64,000 nt of DNA from Sporobolomyces roseus (GCA_016617785.1 JADILM010000006.1:1178001-1242000); one strand, 5' to 3'; shown: positions 1 to 12,651, counted from the first letter of the stretch. The notes: generated by a model from the sequence alone, not told the origin. Translations and numbers: made by a program.

Positions 1-1409
1 AACTCGTATCAACAGGATCGTTATGCTCCCCTCACTCCTTCCTATTCTTCGAAAACTCGCAAGTTCGGAACTCCTCATGACCAGAAACGGAATCAGCTCA
101 ACTACTACATCGCAATCAACCTCTACGACTCGGCCGACGTTCTCCCGACCCTCGTTCGAGCTCTCTATCGTCTCGTGACCTCTCTTGATCCCAAACGGTT
201 TCACGTTTCGATCTACGAGAATGGCTCAAACGATTCCACACCGGCGCAACTCGTCCTGTTTACTGAAATCCTACGGCGACTAGGTACCGGCTACTGTATC
301 ACGAGCGATCCCGAACACAAAGCGGGATGGACTCAAGGTTCAAGAATCGATGGACTCGCCAACCTCCGTAATCTCGCCCTCCAGCATCTTTACGATTCAC
401 CTCCCGGCACATTCGATCGTGTCATCTTCCTCAACGACGTCCATCTATGCGAAGCCGATCTGTTCGAGCTGTTGCTGCAACACGAAGTTCAGGAAGCGGA
501 TATGAGTTGCGGAATGGACTTCAAATACCTCAAGATCAAAGAGTTCGAGGAGCAGGGGTATCCTCTACTATTCTATGATGTGTGGGTCGCTCGAGATATG
601 CAGGGATTGTGAGCTCTTTCTCGCTCTTCTCTCGCTAGTTTCGCAAACTCATGCTTTCGACCACTTTCAAACAGACCGTTCTACGACATTGGATTTCCGT
701 CAGGAGACTGGAAGCTCCCTTCCCCAGTTATGCCGAACTCCGCCTCTCGACAACGCTACGAGTCCCTCCAACCGGTCCAGGTTTTCTCCTGTTTCAATGG
801 AGTTACAGTCCTCGATGCGGAACTCTTCCTCCCTCCACACTCCCTTCGCTTCCGCTCCAACGACAACACGGATGCTCACAGCGAATGCTACCTGATCTGT
901 AGCGATATCTGGAAAGCTCTCTCCCCGATCGGAATCGACGGTTCGACCAGGAAAGGAGCTAGAGGAGCAAGAATCCAGGTCGTCCCTCGAGCGAGCGTCG
1001 GCTACTCCCTCGACGAGTATAATGGAGCGAGGAACGACAAGAACACGACTGCTTTCGAGCATGAAGATGGAGCGAGTTTGAGGGAAGAGTTGATCAAGTG
1101 GGAACAATTTCCTCCTAGACTCGTTCAAACCTATCCTTACGGTATGCCCTCTCGCTCATAGTCTCTCTGTACTGGTGCTGACGCGACTGCTGCTTGCTGA
1201 CAGCTCGTTGGGAGAATCAAGTTCGTCGAAATCGCTCAATTATTTCGTATCTCTCGCTCGAGCTGACGAATCAGAGTGCCTCGACAGATATCTATACCAC
1301 CTTTCTAGTGTCTCTATATCTCTTCGTAGTTCTTCCTGTTGTATCTTGCAGTGTTTTCGTCGATTTTTCGACAAACGATCTCCCGCTCTTGTTTCGTATA
1401 ACTCTCTGA
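1..1409 (+). CDS. GT69 (CAP59/CMT1-type) mannosyltransferase, 5' partial
   Basis: This is the 3' part of a glycosyltransferase family 69 gene; the frame is open from base 1, so the start lies left of the window. Exons are about 1-608, 675-1141 and 1204-1409. Visible family signatures are YIAINLYDSADVLPTL, the IYENGSNDST block, FLNDV, FYDVWVARD, a second half with SCFNGV-like and SECYLICSDIW-like stretches, and the terminal YPYGARWENQ block. Characterised members (Cryptococcus CAP59 and CMT1) act in capsule or glycan synthesis, CMT1 as an alpha-1,3-mannosyltransferase from GDP-mannose; a Golgi membrane location is expected, but the N-terminal anchor is not in view. After WENQ the frame continues through a hydrophobic stretch to a stop at 1409. 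A 57-nt in-frame intron (1222-1278 region) could be removed there, so the last exon is uncertain. The exact acceptor specificity cannot be told. Confidence 0.85.
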
Positions 1410-1561
1410 TTCCCCCATTTTCTTCTCTGTTGTTCGCTTCTTCCTCCACGCTTCCTCACCTACAGCCTAATAGCGTACTCGCAACAGTTCTCGTAGGTCG
1501 AATCCATCGTTCTACATGAGTTGACTTGCTCACCATTCTCGATTTCCCCTTTTCGCAGAAG

Positions 1562-2539
1562 ATGCCTCTCAATAAACGCTATTCTCCGAAGCCTGCTAAT
1601 CTCGAAGGGAACAAGACGAAAGAAAGGTCCTGTAGTACGTGCAAGATTCGCAAAGTGAGGTGCTCTGGAGGTAAGCTCACTCACTGTTCCGCTCTTTTTC
1701 CGCTTGGGGAAACAGTCGCTGATTTCGCACATTTTCTGATGTAGATCGCCCTGCATGCGATCACTGTCTCAAGGTCAGCGCAGCTCAAGGCTACCCTGCC
1801 GAAGGTATCCTCTGTCTCTACAGCGCGAAATCGACATTTGCGAAAGAGGAGGACATCGAGCTCGAGGCGAAACTTGGGAAATCTGCAAGGTGTCTTTGGA
1901 GTCGTAAACCTATCCTTGCACTATCGACCAAGGAGGAAGACATCGAGATCGAGACGGAGGAGAAAGGTGGAGAGGAAGCTGAGATGATGTCGGAGGAGGG
2001 AGATGAGGAAATGTCGGAGAACGCAAAAGGTGAGTTCCTCGAGGACTCTCTCCAGAATGAGCTCGAGCTCATTCTCCTATGCAGTGATCTACTTCATCCA
2101 AGAGTCAACGACGATCCCTCGCTCAGCTTCGACTTCAGCAAGTTCGAGCAGGTCAAGCACTCCTTCGAATTCGACTGCTCCCTCTTCTCCCCTTCAAGAA
2201 ACCCTCTGTCCTCCTTTCGAGCTCTCCGACATCGAACAAGACGACGAGTCAAGTAGGGACGCCGACTTGATCCCCGAGATCGATTGGAATGCTCAACCCG
2301 TTCACATCCTTCATAACCCTTTCGAATCTTACGAAGTTCCGATTCCTCCTCGTTCTCCCTCACCTCTCCCGTTCCCAATTCCTGCTCTTCCTCTCTCAAC
2401 TCGTATCGATCCTCTCGAAGCGATCATATGTCCCGCGAACGTCGAAGCAGCTTTCTGGGCCTACGGACCAATCTCGAATGAGGAAATGCATGAATGGGAA
2501 GGGTTACGCTATGTCGCCAGTCAGATCGTTAGAAGGTGA
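1562..2539 (+). CDS. Small Zn2Cys6 transcription factor
   Basis: Three exons (1562-1670, 1745-2029, 2085-2539) join to 282 aa. Residues about 24-60 form a Zn2Cys6 binuclear cluster, starting CSTCKIRKVRC and continuing PACDHC; the sixth cysteine comes 15 residues later, in ILCLYS, a longer loop than the usual 6-8. The rest is an acidic stretch (TKEEDIEIETEEK) followed by a Ser/Pro-rich tail, with no sign of the fungal middle-homology region, so this is a short factor. The chosen ATG lies just after a cag acceptor-like site at about 1559, which suggests an intron in the 5' leader; an in-frame ATG at 1526 is the alternative. Target genes cannot be inferred. The gene converges on ORC3. Confidence 0.75.
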
Positions 2540-2734
2540 AGCTTATAGTCGGAGTAGAGTCGAGCGGAAAGGAAGAGTGTATCAGCTTGCATCTTGGAAT
2601 CGGCTTTCGTAGTATTCGCATCTTAAAATGGTCTAAACCTTCTTGTTGTCATCGTCCTCTCTTGTCATACCAGTCTCTGCGTCTCTCTTCAACCCATTGT
2701 TCGGCATCGATCGAGTGAGTGAAGAGCTGTTTCT

Positions 2735-5655
2735 TCAGTACACCGATTTCAAGAGATGTTCAGGTTTCCTCGTCGTGGGATGAACGAATCCCAAGTGAGC
2801 GAGATCCGCTACACTCCTCAAGAACCTCGCCTGTTTCCTCCTCATTGGTCCGTCCCCATCTTCTTCCTCCTCACTACTCTCATCCTCGTCGTCCTCATCT
2901 CTCGCTCGTTTCTTTCCTCTCTTCTTCCCATTCCCATTCGATTTATTCCCTCCTCCTCGCGCTGCTTCTGCAATCTCAGGTTCATCTCCCGCACTGAGCT
3001 CGAATCCACTCCACCAATCTCCGAGGTTGATCAATCGTCCTTGAGAGTTCAGATCTCGGTAGATTCGATAAGCGATTGCGATGTCTAGCGGGACAGGCGC
3101 TGTGTCACTTCGGTCCTCGTTGCCGGGGAAAGACGAATTTGCGGAGAGTGGATCTAGCCGAGTTAGGGCTTTGAGGATGGTAGGTAGCGGTGCGGGATTG
3201 AGACGCTAGAAACCGAGAAAAAGTCAGTTCAACCGCAACTCAGCAGGAGACAGTCAAGGTGGAGACCTACCTTTGAAGCTGAAGTATCATCAGAGTAGAA
3301 GATCTCATGACCTTCGATCTCAGAGCAAGGTCTCAAAGCCGATCTGTTCGTGGAGAAACAACTTTGCTCAGAACTCGCTGCTATCGAGAAACGAAATCGC
3401 ATGGACTCACTTTAATCGTTCCCTCAAACCCTCACTGACCTCCTTCGCAACTTTTGAGAACTCTTTATCGACTTCCATAACTCCCGATGATCTACCCAGC
3501 TCTCCGAATCCAGGCAAATTGACCGCAGATCCCGCAAGGTGGATGTTGATCAAGTTTGAGCGACCTGATGGTCGAGGTTTCGCGAGTATGGTAGTGAGTG
3601 TCGCATGATGGGACTCGAGGAACGAGAGGAGGGAGGTGGAGGAGGAGGGGTGGGAAATCGAGTAGGCTGAGAGACGCGTTGTGAGGGATCGGAGGAAAGA
3701 GGGGAGTTTCGTAGAGGAGGCTTGTCTGTACATCTCCCGTATCGTTAGATCACAGGTCGCAGAGAAGTGATTGAGATAGAGCCGTACAGAACCAACCCGC
3801 AAACTTCATCAATCAATTTCTTCATCCCATTCGTCCCATCATTCCCTCTCTCCCTCTCGCCGTCCTCAGTCAGAGTCGTCCCCAACAAGAGGTTCAGACA
3901 ATTCTCGACCGGTCGTTTCTTCTCCCAGAACTCCAAGATGATCAACAACGCCTCGAAAGCTTCTGAACGATCTTTCGCTGAATCTTCCAGATTCCTCCTA
4001 GCTTGAATCAGAGTATCCTTTGTTGTCGGCGAATCCGAGAGAGAAGGTATTGTCTTGAGGAGATCGGAGAGCTCCGTGTCGTCGAGCGAGAAAGAAGATG
4101 ATTCGGGTAAAGAGAGTAGTGCGAGAGGTGACGTGAGGAAATGGTTCATGTATAGGTACTGAATGCAAGTGATAGTGGAGTCGATCGAGTGATGGAGGTC
4201 TTCGAATGAACGGTAGAGGTCGGAGTATGCTTTCGGGCCGAGAGATATCGGAGGTTGGAAATCGACGAAGACCTGCACATCATCGAAGTATTCTCAGCGA
4301 CTCGAATACTCGTTAGCTGAGAGTGAAGAAGACGTACACCTCGAACGAGAGCGTTGAATGCGCCAATTCCAGGATCTACGAAGAAATCGGAGATGTCCAA
4401 TTGATTCGTCGTGTGCTGAGGGATGAGATTATATAGCGCCGAGCTAGTCGTTGCGATACCGAGTAGTAGAACTAGTGGTAGAGTGGTCGTGAAGTGACTG
4501 AAGAAGAGCGAGAGTCAATCTGCTGTCATGTTATGAGAGTTGAAACAAAACATACGAGAGAGTCGAGATCAACTGGTTGAGTACTTTTCCATCAATCGCT
4601 TCAAGATCTTCCAGTAGGATTACTAACGTCGGAACTTGATCTTTGTCTGCGTCGATGACGACAATACGAGTCAGATTCACCACCTGCATCTCGCGAGACT
4701 ATGATCGCGCACCTTTCTTTCCGAATCGATGTTCGTACCAAGCGACAAGGTTCTGTACATCTTCGGGTACCATCAGAGTACTCTTGAGTGCCGAAGATCG
4801 TTGCTGAGCAAACGTCTGTATGTTGGAAGACGCTCCAGTCAGAATGGGCATTACGACTTCGAGAGTTTTGAAAACGCACAGCTTCATCCTCTTCATCCTC
4901 ATCGTCCAACTCGAGATCCGCATCACTCCCAACGAATCCAGCAATCAAACTCCTCAATGCATTCTTGATATTCGAGCATTCCCGACTCGTTAAACGAGAT
5001 ACTATCGTTGGTTTCTTTTTCATCGTGTCGTTGTTGTTATCGGGTTGTACGAGTTGTCGAATGAGAGAGGAGAAGATGAGGGAAGATGAACCGGGACTAG
5101 CGCCTATAGAACAAGTAAGAGATGGTCAGCGAGACGTCGAGCGGCGATGAGAACGGGCTTACCGAGAATGAGACCGGTTTTGAGAGGGACGTTTCCGCTT
5201 AGAGCGGTGTAGAGTGCGAGAGGATCTGTTGTGGAGGGTTCAGTACTGACGAAATTGACGATTTGATCGAGTGAAGCGTCGTGAAGGGAGGAAAGAGTAG
5301 ACTAAATGAAACATTTCTGATGAGCCAACTCCTCGGAGATCACGACAGTAAGAGCACGTACTTGTATTCGTGTGTGACAGATCGACCAGGCTTCTTCGTA
5401 CAGGTTTAAGCGGTCAGGAGCTGTTCGAAAGCGAAGAAGTATCAGCTGCGAATCAATGACGCTCAACAGAGAACGACGCACCTGCTACTGGTTGATTGAG
5501 TGTATCTTGATCCACTTGAGGCTTGTGCGGAAGAGTAAAGACTGCCTGTAGAGTTTGAGGTCAGTCCGAGATGAGGGGAAAAGAAAGGAGGAGAAAGGAG
5601 GACATACTCTGCTAGTAGAAGCGACCGGTTCAGTGAATGGTAGATCTTCGTCCAT
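2735..5655 (-). CDS. ORC3: Origin recognition complex subunit 3
   Basis: Twelve exons (5655-5608, 5545-5482, 5420-5362, 5301-5163, 5103-4880, 4815-4713, 4646-4556, 4497-4338, 4272-3788, 3725-3411, 3343-3271, 3205-2735) join in frame to 743 aa. The family pattern is clear: PTLVILLEDLEAIDGKVL followed by PLVLLLGIATTSSALYNLIP in the AAA+-like region, a helical middle containing QARRNLEDS, the EGHEIFYSDD block, and the C-terminal winged-helix segment with RLINLGDWWSGF. ORC3 is part of the six-subunit complex that marks replication origins in the nucleus and loads MCM; like other ORC3 proteins this one lacks an evident Walker A motif. A basic, acidic-flanked insert (KKRGKKRARDEDDEDE) near the C terminus is probably a nuclear localisation signal. 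The start ATG at 5655 gives MDEDLPF. It is divergent from the gene at 5759 with only about 100 bp between. Confidence 0.92.
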
Positions 5656-5758
5656 TATCTATCGAGCAAGCATTCAGAAGTGTCAAGTAAGAGGAAGAGG
5701 AAGATTCTACTCTTTGGTTTCAATCAACTCACTCGAACGTCGAACAATCAAACAAAAG

Positions 5759-6528
5759 ATGGGGAACTCTGCTTCGAAAGCTACCAGTGCAGCGAAACAA
5801 GCTACTAGATCAACCAGGCAGGCAGCGATGAATCAACAACCTCTAGCTGGTTCGAGATCGACTCCACCAAAATCTACATCTTCAAATCAATCAAAACCAC
5901 CTCATGCAAGCGAGACAAAGGATGAAGGTAAGCTACAACTATACTGTATGAATCAGTCTGGGAGCTGATAGAGTAATCCGAGGTTTACAGCGATTATGGC
6001 AGAATCTCGAGATCCCGATCTCGCCATGAACTTGCATCGCTTAGGTCAAGTATCAGTACCTGGTAAAGGCATGGCATCGACACTACACACCGTACGCCTA
6101 CTTCCTCCCCTGCGCGAACTCCCGCTGACTCAAGTTCGCTCGTAGGATAACGCAATGTTGGGAATCTTGCAAGAACGTCAAAGAGTAGATGACGCCGTCG
6201 CAGCTGGAATTTCAACTCCTAACCAACTCTCCGCAAGGTCATTATCGAACTTGCTCGATGACAGGAAGGGAGCAAAGACAAAGGAGGAAGTCGATGAAGT
6301 TGCGCGAGAGTATGGAATGGATCCGAAATTGATCGAGGAGTTGGCTAGGCACGTCAATAGTCCCAGTATTAGTAGGGTGTTGCCGTCTCAGGATCCAGAT
6401 GAAGATGATCGACGATTGGTGAGCCCGCACTTTCCTCTCTCTTGTGGACTTTACTGATGAATCGCGTTTAATTCTAGGCGAAATGGGTTGATCCTCCAGT
6501 CGAGTCCCAGCCTCGATTGGGAGCTTGA
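5759..6528 (+). CDS. Conserved-looking protein with an N-myristoylation-type start
   Basis: Four exons (5759-5927, 5991-6091, 6146-6418, 6478-6528) join to 197 aa. I do not recognise the family. The N terminus is MGNSASKAT, a textbook N-myristoylation context (Gly2, small residue at 5-6, Lys at 7), followed by a Ser/Ala/Gln-rich, disordered stretch to about residue 55. Residues about 65-165 look folded: LAMNLHRLGQVSV, a helical run with LGILQERQRVDDAV, GISTPNQLSARSLSNLLDDR and MDPKLIEELARHVNSPSISR. The end is KWVDPPVESQPRLGA. The tail resembles a small helical domain that ends in a conserved-looking KWVDPP motif. Membrane attachment is inference from the start sequence only. The gene is divergent from ORC3. 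Confidence 0.7.
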
Positions 6529-6798
6529 TAGTACATTACCTTCTATTGGTTGCAACGTTGTAGTATAGAGCGTTCAGATAGGTTGTCAGAGCAGTTCTGA
6601 GAGTATCTTTGCGAAGTTTCGACGAGTCGAGCGAATTCGTTTCGATTGTTGGTTCGCGCTTGACTTCTCTCCTTAGCCACTAGAATGAGAGAGCGCTGCG
6701 TATCTTCGCACTCTGGAATGAGAGGAATCGTTTCTCATGATTTCTGACTTGCTCATTCGAAAATCGCCTTTCATTCAACTTCCCACTTCTCGACACCA

Positions 6799-8105
6799 AT
6801 GGCTCAATTCGGGTCATTCAACGGCACTTCCACACCTCTTTTGAATGGTCACTCATCAACAGCAGAAGCCCATTCATCTCCCGTTGCCTCAACTTCGAAC
6901 TTGACTTCATCAATTTCACAAACTCCCACACTGATCGACGAGTACTCTGAATACTATGCAGAGCTAGCCAGTCACCTTGTAAGCACTTGTATATGGTCTG
7001 TGTCTCCCGCTAGCTCAGTTAGCTGATGGGAGGACTCCTCCCTCCACTTTCGAATTTATCTAGCTAAGGGGATATACCGAAGCACTGTTTTCCGACTGTG
7101 CAGTACACGTCAATTACGCAGATCAATCACAAGGGTCAAGCTCGTTCGCTTTGCACGCAGTTGTCGTTTCTCGTTCTCCGCTTCTTCGCTCATTGTGAGT
7201 TCGCAACTCCTGTTTCCCTCTCTTACCGTCTTGCTGACCGACAGTTGACGAGGTAGGCTACAAACAGCATTCGCAAGCTCACCTCATCCAACTATATACC
7301 TTTCAATCTGCGATCCCGCCATCACTTCGTCCTCATTTTCCCTTGCTCTCGCATCTCTCTACTCTCCCCTCGTCCTCACCCACCTCTCCTCACAAAACTG
7401 CGGTTCCATCCTCTCCACCGCTCAATACCTGGGCCTCGACCGTCTAGCTCGTCAAGCGTTCGAATTGAGTCTGTCTACGATCCAAGAACTGTCGTCAGTG
7501 GACGAGATTCAAGATTGGGTACAATACCTCGACCAACATCAACGAGACCCTTCCTCCTCTCAATCACAATCAGCATCAAGTAGCCCTTCGCTTCCTTCTT
7601 CACCGTTCCAACCAAACGGATCGTCTTCACCTGCTCTAAACTCGATTTTGCGCCAAACTCTTCTCACTCGCTTAACTTCTCTCGCGAAGGAGTTTGGAGC
7701 CTTCGACCCGTCAATAGCAGTACAAGGTCAGGCCAAGTTGATCGAAGTATTGAAGAGGCTTCCTTTTGATTGGTTCAAGGTTGTGGTCGAGGACAAAAAT
7801 TTCTTCGTTCCTTCAGAGATGGATCGATGTGAGCTTCCTACTCACTCTCCTTCCTCCCTGTGGAACACGTGTTGATCGAAGATTACGTTCGTGCAGTCAA
7901 TTTCGCGAAAAGAGTAGTAGCAGCTCGTAAACAATACTTCCAATCCCTCTCCTCCTCTTTACACTCCGATTCTTCCCTCCCACCTCAAGCTATGGAATTC
8001 GACGAAGCGGTAGTATTGGGCTTTGGATCGGGAGGTCAGAGTGCCGTGAACGTGTTGAGGAAGGCTCGAAGACCTGCACTTTGGAAAATCGGACCGGGAA
8101 TGTGA
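6799..8105 (+). CDS. BTB/POZ-domain protein
   Basis: Four exons join to 353 aa: 6799-6988, 7104-7194, 7257-7828 and 7897-8105. After a Ser/Thr-rich first exon, residues about 65-145 read as a BTB fold: LHVNYADQ, then SFALHAVVVSRSPLLRSLL, then PTIYLSICDPAITSSSFSLALASLYS, then ILSTAQYLGLDRLARQA. The remainder is helical with a Ser/Pro-rich insert and a 3' part (FAKRVVAARKQYFQSL) resembling a BACK-like extension. BTB proteins mediate dimerisation or bind cullin-3; which applies here is unknown. The first donor is uncertain: GTAAGC at 6979 gives the wrong phase, while GTATAT at 6989 restores the BTB frame and makes the whole model divisible by three, so I use it. Confidence 0.75.
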
Positions 8106-8429
8106 GGAGAGAGGAAGTAGGGAGCGATGCAGGAGTCTGATAGATATACAAGACGTAGAGAGGAGTATGAACATAGTCGAAAAAAGGAATAGTCTTTTGT
8201 CGCTCAAAGTTTCGATGCGAGAGAGAGAGTTCTCGATGCGCTGGTGTGAACGCGACGGGACAGACGACAGGGAGAGAGAACAGTACTGCTAGTTGCGATA
8301 GTGTGGAGAGAGAGAAGCAAGGGGTATCTACATCAAAGAGAAAGAGAAAATTGCGAAGAAACAAGTTGGGAAGAGAGAAACCGTTCAAACCCAACTGATC
8401 AAGATACTTAGAAAGACTCATCGAGAGAC

Positions 8430-11400
8430 CTAGAGACCAGTCCATCTGAACTCCTTCTCGAGAGTAACCTCTCCTTCGAGTTTGATCCCTTCCTTCGCCG
8501 AGCTGTTTCCGACTAAAACCCTGTATTTTCCAGCGGGGCAGACCCACGACGAGTACCTCTCGTTCCAGTATGAGAACGCTTCCTTCTCCAACTCGACCTT
8601 GACCTCTTGAGATTCACCAGCCTTGAGAGTGACCTTCTTGAATCCCTTGAGCTCCTTGAGAGGGGAAGTGATGCGGTTCTCGACGGGAGCGGCGATGTAG
8701 ACTTGAGCGACTTCGGAACCGCCGAGAGAGGAAGTGTTCTTGATGGAGAAGGAGACGGAGAATTTGCCTTCGGACGAGACGGGGGAGGTTTTGAGCGAAG
8801 AGAAGTCGAAGGAAGAGTAGCTGAGACCGTGTCCGAAGGGGAAGAGGGGAGCGATAGTCGAGCGGTCGAAATGACGGTATCCGACATAGATGCCTTCACC
8901 ATAAACGATCTTGCCTGGCGTCTCTCCAGTGTTGCCGAAAGAGTGGTAGGCGGGAGAATCTTCGATTCGTTGAGGGAAGGAGAGAGGGAGTTTTCCGGCG
9001 GGGTTCACCTTGCCAAAGATGACGTCGGAGAGACCGTGACCGAGTTCGTTACCTCCGAAGAAAGCTTGAACGACAGTGGAAGCGTCCTTGATCCATGCTG
9101 ACATGTCGACGGGAGTTCCAGATTGGTTCACGACGATCGTTTTTGGGTTGGCTGCGAGGACGGCTTTGACGAGGGCGTCGGTCTCTCCAGGGAGTCTAGA
9201 GTGACGGAGGATCAGCACGGCAGCTCGACAGGATAGAAGGCGAAGAAATGAGCTCACTTCATATCCTTTCGATCGAATCCTTCAGATTCCCAATCCGGGT
9301 TCGTTCCGACGACAAGAATAGCGACTACAGGACAAGATAGCAGGCTCAGCAAGCAGGTCCTATAACGAGGGAATCGTGCGAGACTCACTATCACTCTTCT
9401 TCGCGAGATCAACAGCCTCTTGCCTAGCCTTCTCGACCTGAACATCGGGGAATCCTCCCAATCTCCACGAGGCCTTGAAAGCGAAAGGAGCCGCACCAGC
9501 GGTAGTAGGGTCGAAGAATTGACGAATCTCGATCTTGTACGTCTTGCCAGCCTCGACTTCGTATGAACCTCGTCGTTCTTCCGAACCCATGTTGAAGAAG
9601 AGCTCGCCAGGCTTGTGAGATTCAACGTTCTCGACGACACGTTCTCCGTTGATGAATAAGGACGATAAACCGATTGAACCGAGACCGAAAACCCACTTCC
9701 CAGAAACGTCGGGTACGAATTCAGCGACGTACTAATTTGGAGGAGATCCGAGTCAGCGAAATGCACAGAAGTAAAGAGGGGAGAGTAGACTCACTCGGCA
9801 GTGAACATCCTTCGCGAGAGTGTCCCACGGTACACCATCGATCATAAAGCAGAGAGAGGTAGCGGTAGAACGAGAGTAGTCGGGCTTGGGAAGTTCAGCG
9901 GAAGTCGACGTGAACCATTCATCCTTGGGGAGACCGTTGAAGACTTCGACCGTGGCTTTCTTGAGGTAAGGATCCAAAACGGGAACGTATCGGAAAGCAG
10001 CCGAACCCATCGAGAATTCGACGGTAGCGTCGATCTCCTTCGCAGCTTCTTCGAAAGCTTCGAGTGCCGAGACAGTCCACGACGCTGCGAGAGATGCGGA
10101 TCCTCCTCCAGAGGGGAAAGCGACTTTGGCGTTTGAACCGATGACAGCGATAGATTTGGGAGAGGATTTCGAAAGAGGAAGAAGGGATTCGTCATTCTTG
10201 AGGAGTACGACAGCGTTTGAAGCGGCCTCTCGAAGTAAGGCTCGAAGTTCAGGAGTGTCGACCTTGTCCTCACCGCCGTAGAAAGGAATCTTCGAATCGA
10301 TCGCAAAGTTGACGAGGTCGAGAACCTGTGATATTCGCGGCGAGTCAGCTTGGATACGATTGGGAATCAGGTAAGAGGCGCTTTGGGAAACGCATGAGTG
10401 GATGCAGAAGTGAAGGGGAAGGAGTGAAGAGGTAGAAGTGAAGAAAAAGGAAAACTCACCCTTCGGACGCAAACGTCTAAATCCTCTACGAACAGCTTCT
10501 CTCCTGCCATTGCACGGTTGACTTGTGCGCCGCGCATTACTGGAGGTCCTGGCATTTCAACGTCCATACCTGCCTTGATCGATGTTTCAACAGAGTAAAC
10601 GCCTGTCCAATCCGACATCACAAGACCCTCAAAGCCCCACTCCTTTCTGAGGATGTCGTCAAGTAGCTGCTTGTCCTCGGAGCAGTGGATACCGTTGGCG
10701 CGGTTGTAGCTGGTCATGAATGCTTTGACCTTGGAGTGTTTGACAGCGAGTCGGAAAGGTTCGAGGTAGATCTCGCGAAGAGCACGCTGTGAGACAACCG
10801 AGTCCATGGAGAATCGCTCGAACTCTTGATCGTTACCTGAGAGGAAGGAGAGCGAGAGAAGAGCGAAAGAGGAGCGAAATCGATCAATACAGAACGTCTC
10901 GAGTGCGTTAGAGACAAAGATCAAACTCACAGACAAAGTGCTTGATACAACCAGCAACACCTTGAGTTTGTAGTCCATTGATGTAAGCTGAAGCGATCGT
11001 GCCGGAAAGAAGAGGGTCCTCAGAATACGATTCGAATCCTCGTCCTCCTAAGGGAGACCTTTGAATATTGACAGTCGGACCGAGTAGGACATGAGCAGAC
11101 TTGGCTCGACACTCCTCAGCAAGAGCTGCCATCAATAAAGGGATCAGTCAAGGCGTTGATCTGACTCGCAAAGTGAAAAAACGAAAAACTCACCTGCTCC
11201 AACTCGTTCCATTTGATCGACATCGAAGGAAGCGGCGAGGCCGGTACCGCAGGGGAAGCACGAAGCAGGTACACCTGGAAGAAGGCGGTATCAGCAGCAG
11301 TGACCATCAAGTTTCTCGCGTACTCACCATTGAAGAAATTTCGTCCTCGCACTCCATTAGGTCCATCTGAGGTACGAATAGCGGGAACCTTGACGGGTCC

Positions 11401-11579
11401 AGTGAGGACATCTTCGAAACTCCAGAAATCCTATGCAGGACTGGGTGTGAGCTGAGTTTATCTCGAGAAGAGTGAACGAGACGAACCTTTCCACCTAGCA
11501 GAGCAATCTTGTTCGAGATAGAGAGCTTCTTGATAGCATCTTCGACATCAAGGCGTTCGAATTCGGTTGTTTGAGTCAT
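8430..11579 (-). CDS. Intracellular GH3 beta-glucosidase with PA14 insert
   Basis: Nine exons (11579-11487, 11430-11328, 11274-11194, 11125-10931, 10836-10460, 10325-9795, 9731-9389, 9324-9258, 9195-8430) join to 851 aa. The GH3 N-terminal barrel shows [38 protein letters not shown], and the nucleophile motif VMSDW with Asp at about residue 233. A PA14 domain (about 390-530: [21 protein letters not shown]) interrupts the second GH3 domain, and a fibronectin-III-like C domain follows. Order and length match PA14-bearing fungal and bacterial beta-glucosidases such as Kluyveromyces marxianus BglI (845 aa). There is no signal peptide (start [10 protein letters not shown]), so it should hydrolyse cellobiose or other beta-glucosides inside the cell. 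It is divergent from an MFS sugar permease at 12652, which suggests imported substrate and shared control. Confidence 0.93.
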
Positions 11580-12651
11580 CGTTGGTGGTGGAGTGGGAAA
11601 GTGAAGAAGTTGAAGGAGGAGAAAGGACACCTCACTCTTCGAACTTTTTTCCGCGAGTGGGGGATGAGAATGCAGCGGTCGGTACAATAGAAACGGCGCG
11701 ATCTTCGAAAACTTCAAGAAAACTTGTCGAAAACCTTGAATTTATCGGACCAACCGGGTACATCTTCGCTGCCCACTCCTCGTCCTCCCAATAGCCCGTT
11801 GACAATGTTGATATAGGCCTGCTCGTCGGTCACGGTCAGCTGAAACGTCGAATCAAAAATCGAGATTTGCGAAGGGGAACTCACGAGAGCCGACCAAGCT
11901 AAATCGCGAGACTCGATACTGAGCTCGACCGTACATCAGATCATACAGAAGTAGCTGAGAATGACCTTGAACCTCTATGAACGAGTTGAGGGTGACAAGC
12001 GAACTTTCAAGATGTAGAACCAGATTTGACGTGTTGATCCAGCGAATGGAGGCAGAATGGAGGCAAACCTCCACCAGAGGATCTTATGAAGCTGCTGAAC
12101 AATCTGACCTCCACTCGAGTAGGTTACAAAGTGAGAAGACCTTGTTTCTGCTTCTCTTCCTCTGTTTGCTTCTCTCCTTTCACCAAGTCTCTTGCCGCTG
12201 CTGCTTCTGCTTCTCCTTTGCGCTTTGACGATGCTAGGTGGGTTGCTCTGGACTGTCCGCTCTTTCGGCTATCGGCCGAACTCACTTTCGACAAGCGCGG
12301 GTCAAATCCTAAAATTCTCTCTCCCCTTTCTCCCCCTCACTTCGATAAAACACCGTCTCTATCTCGGCACCTCGGCTCGAGGAGAGTTGGAGGATTGACA
12401 AGTCTTCGGAAGGATCGGAACAACCCACACGTCGACTGTGAATTGGCGCTTGAACCGTTTCTCCTCCCACGCTCTCGTGCTACAGGATTGGATCGTCTGC
12501 ACCGGCACAATTCCACTTTCGCTACTCGAGCGGCGCTTTCTTCAATATCGGCCTTGCTGGGGCGCCAGAAACTCCCCCAGACTTCGTTTCGCATCTCTTC
12601 CTTCTTCCCATCCTTCCCATTCCTTCCGATCTCTCCTCTCTCTGAAAAATC
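11580..12651. promoter_or_regulatory. Divergent promoter region between beta-glucosidase and sugar permease
   Basis: This 1.07-kb stretch separates the start codons of the two divergent genes and has no supportable gene; short frames in it lack family signals. It holds two SYGGRG-type matches (GTGGGG at 11657-11662, CTGGGG at 12557-12562), the consensus bound by Mig1/CreA carbon-catabolite repressors. About this number is expected by chance in a kilobase, so they are weak evidence. A direct repeat of AATGGAGGCA lies at about 12045-12065, followed by inverted CCTCC copies. A shared regulatory role is inferred from gene arrangement only. Confidence 0.45.

Noticed and set aside
11657..12562. Mig1/CreA repressor sites as proof of carbon-catabolite control of the beta-glucosidase/permease pair
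   Set aside because: Two six-base degenerate matches in about 1 kb are expected by chance; kept only as a weak note.
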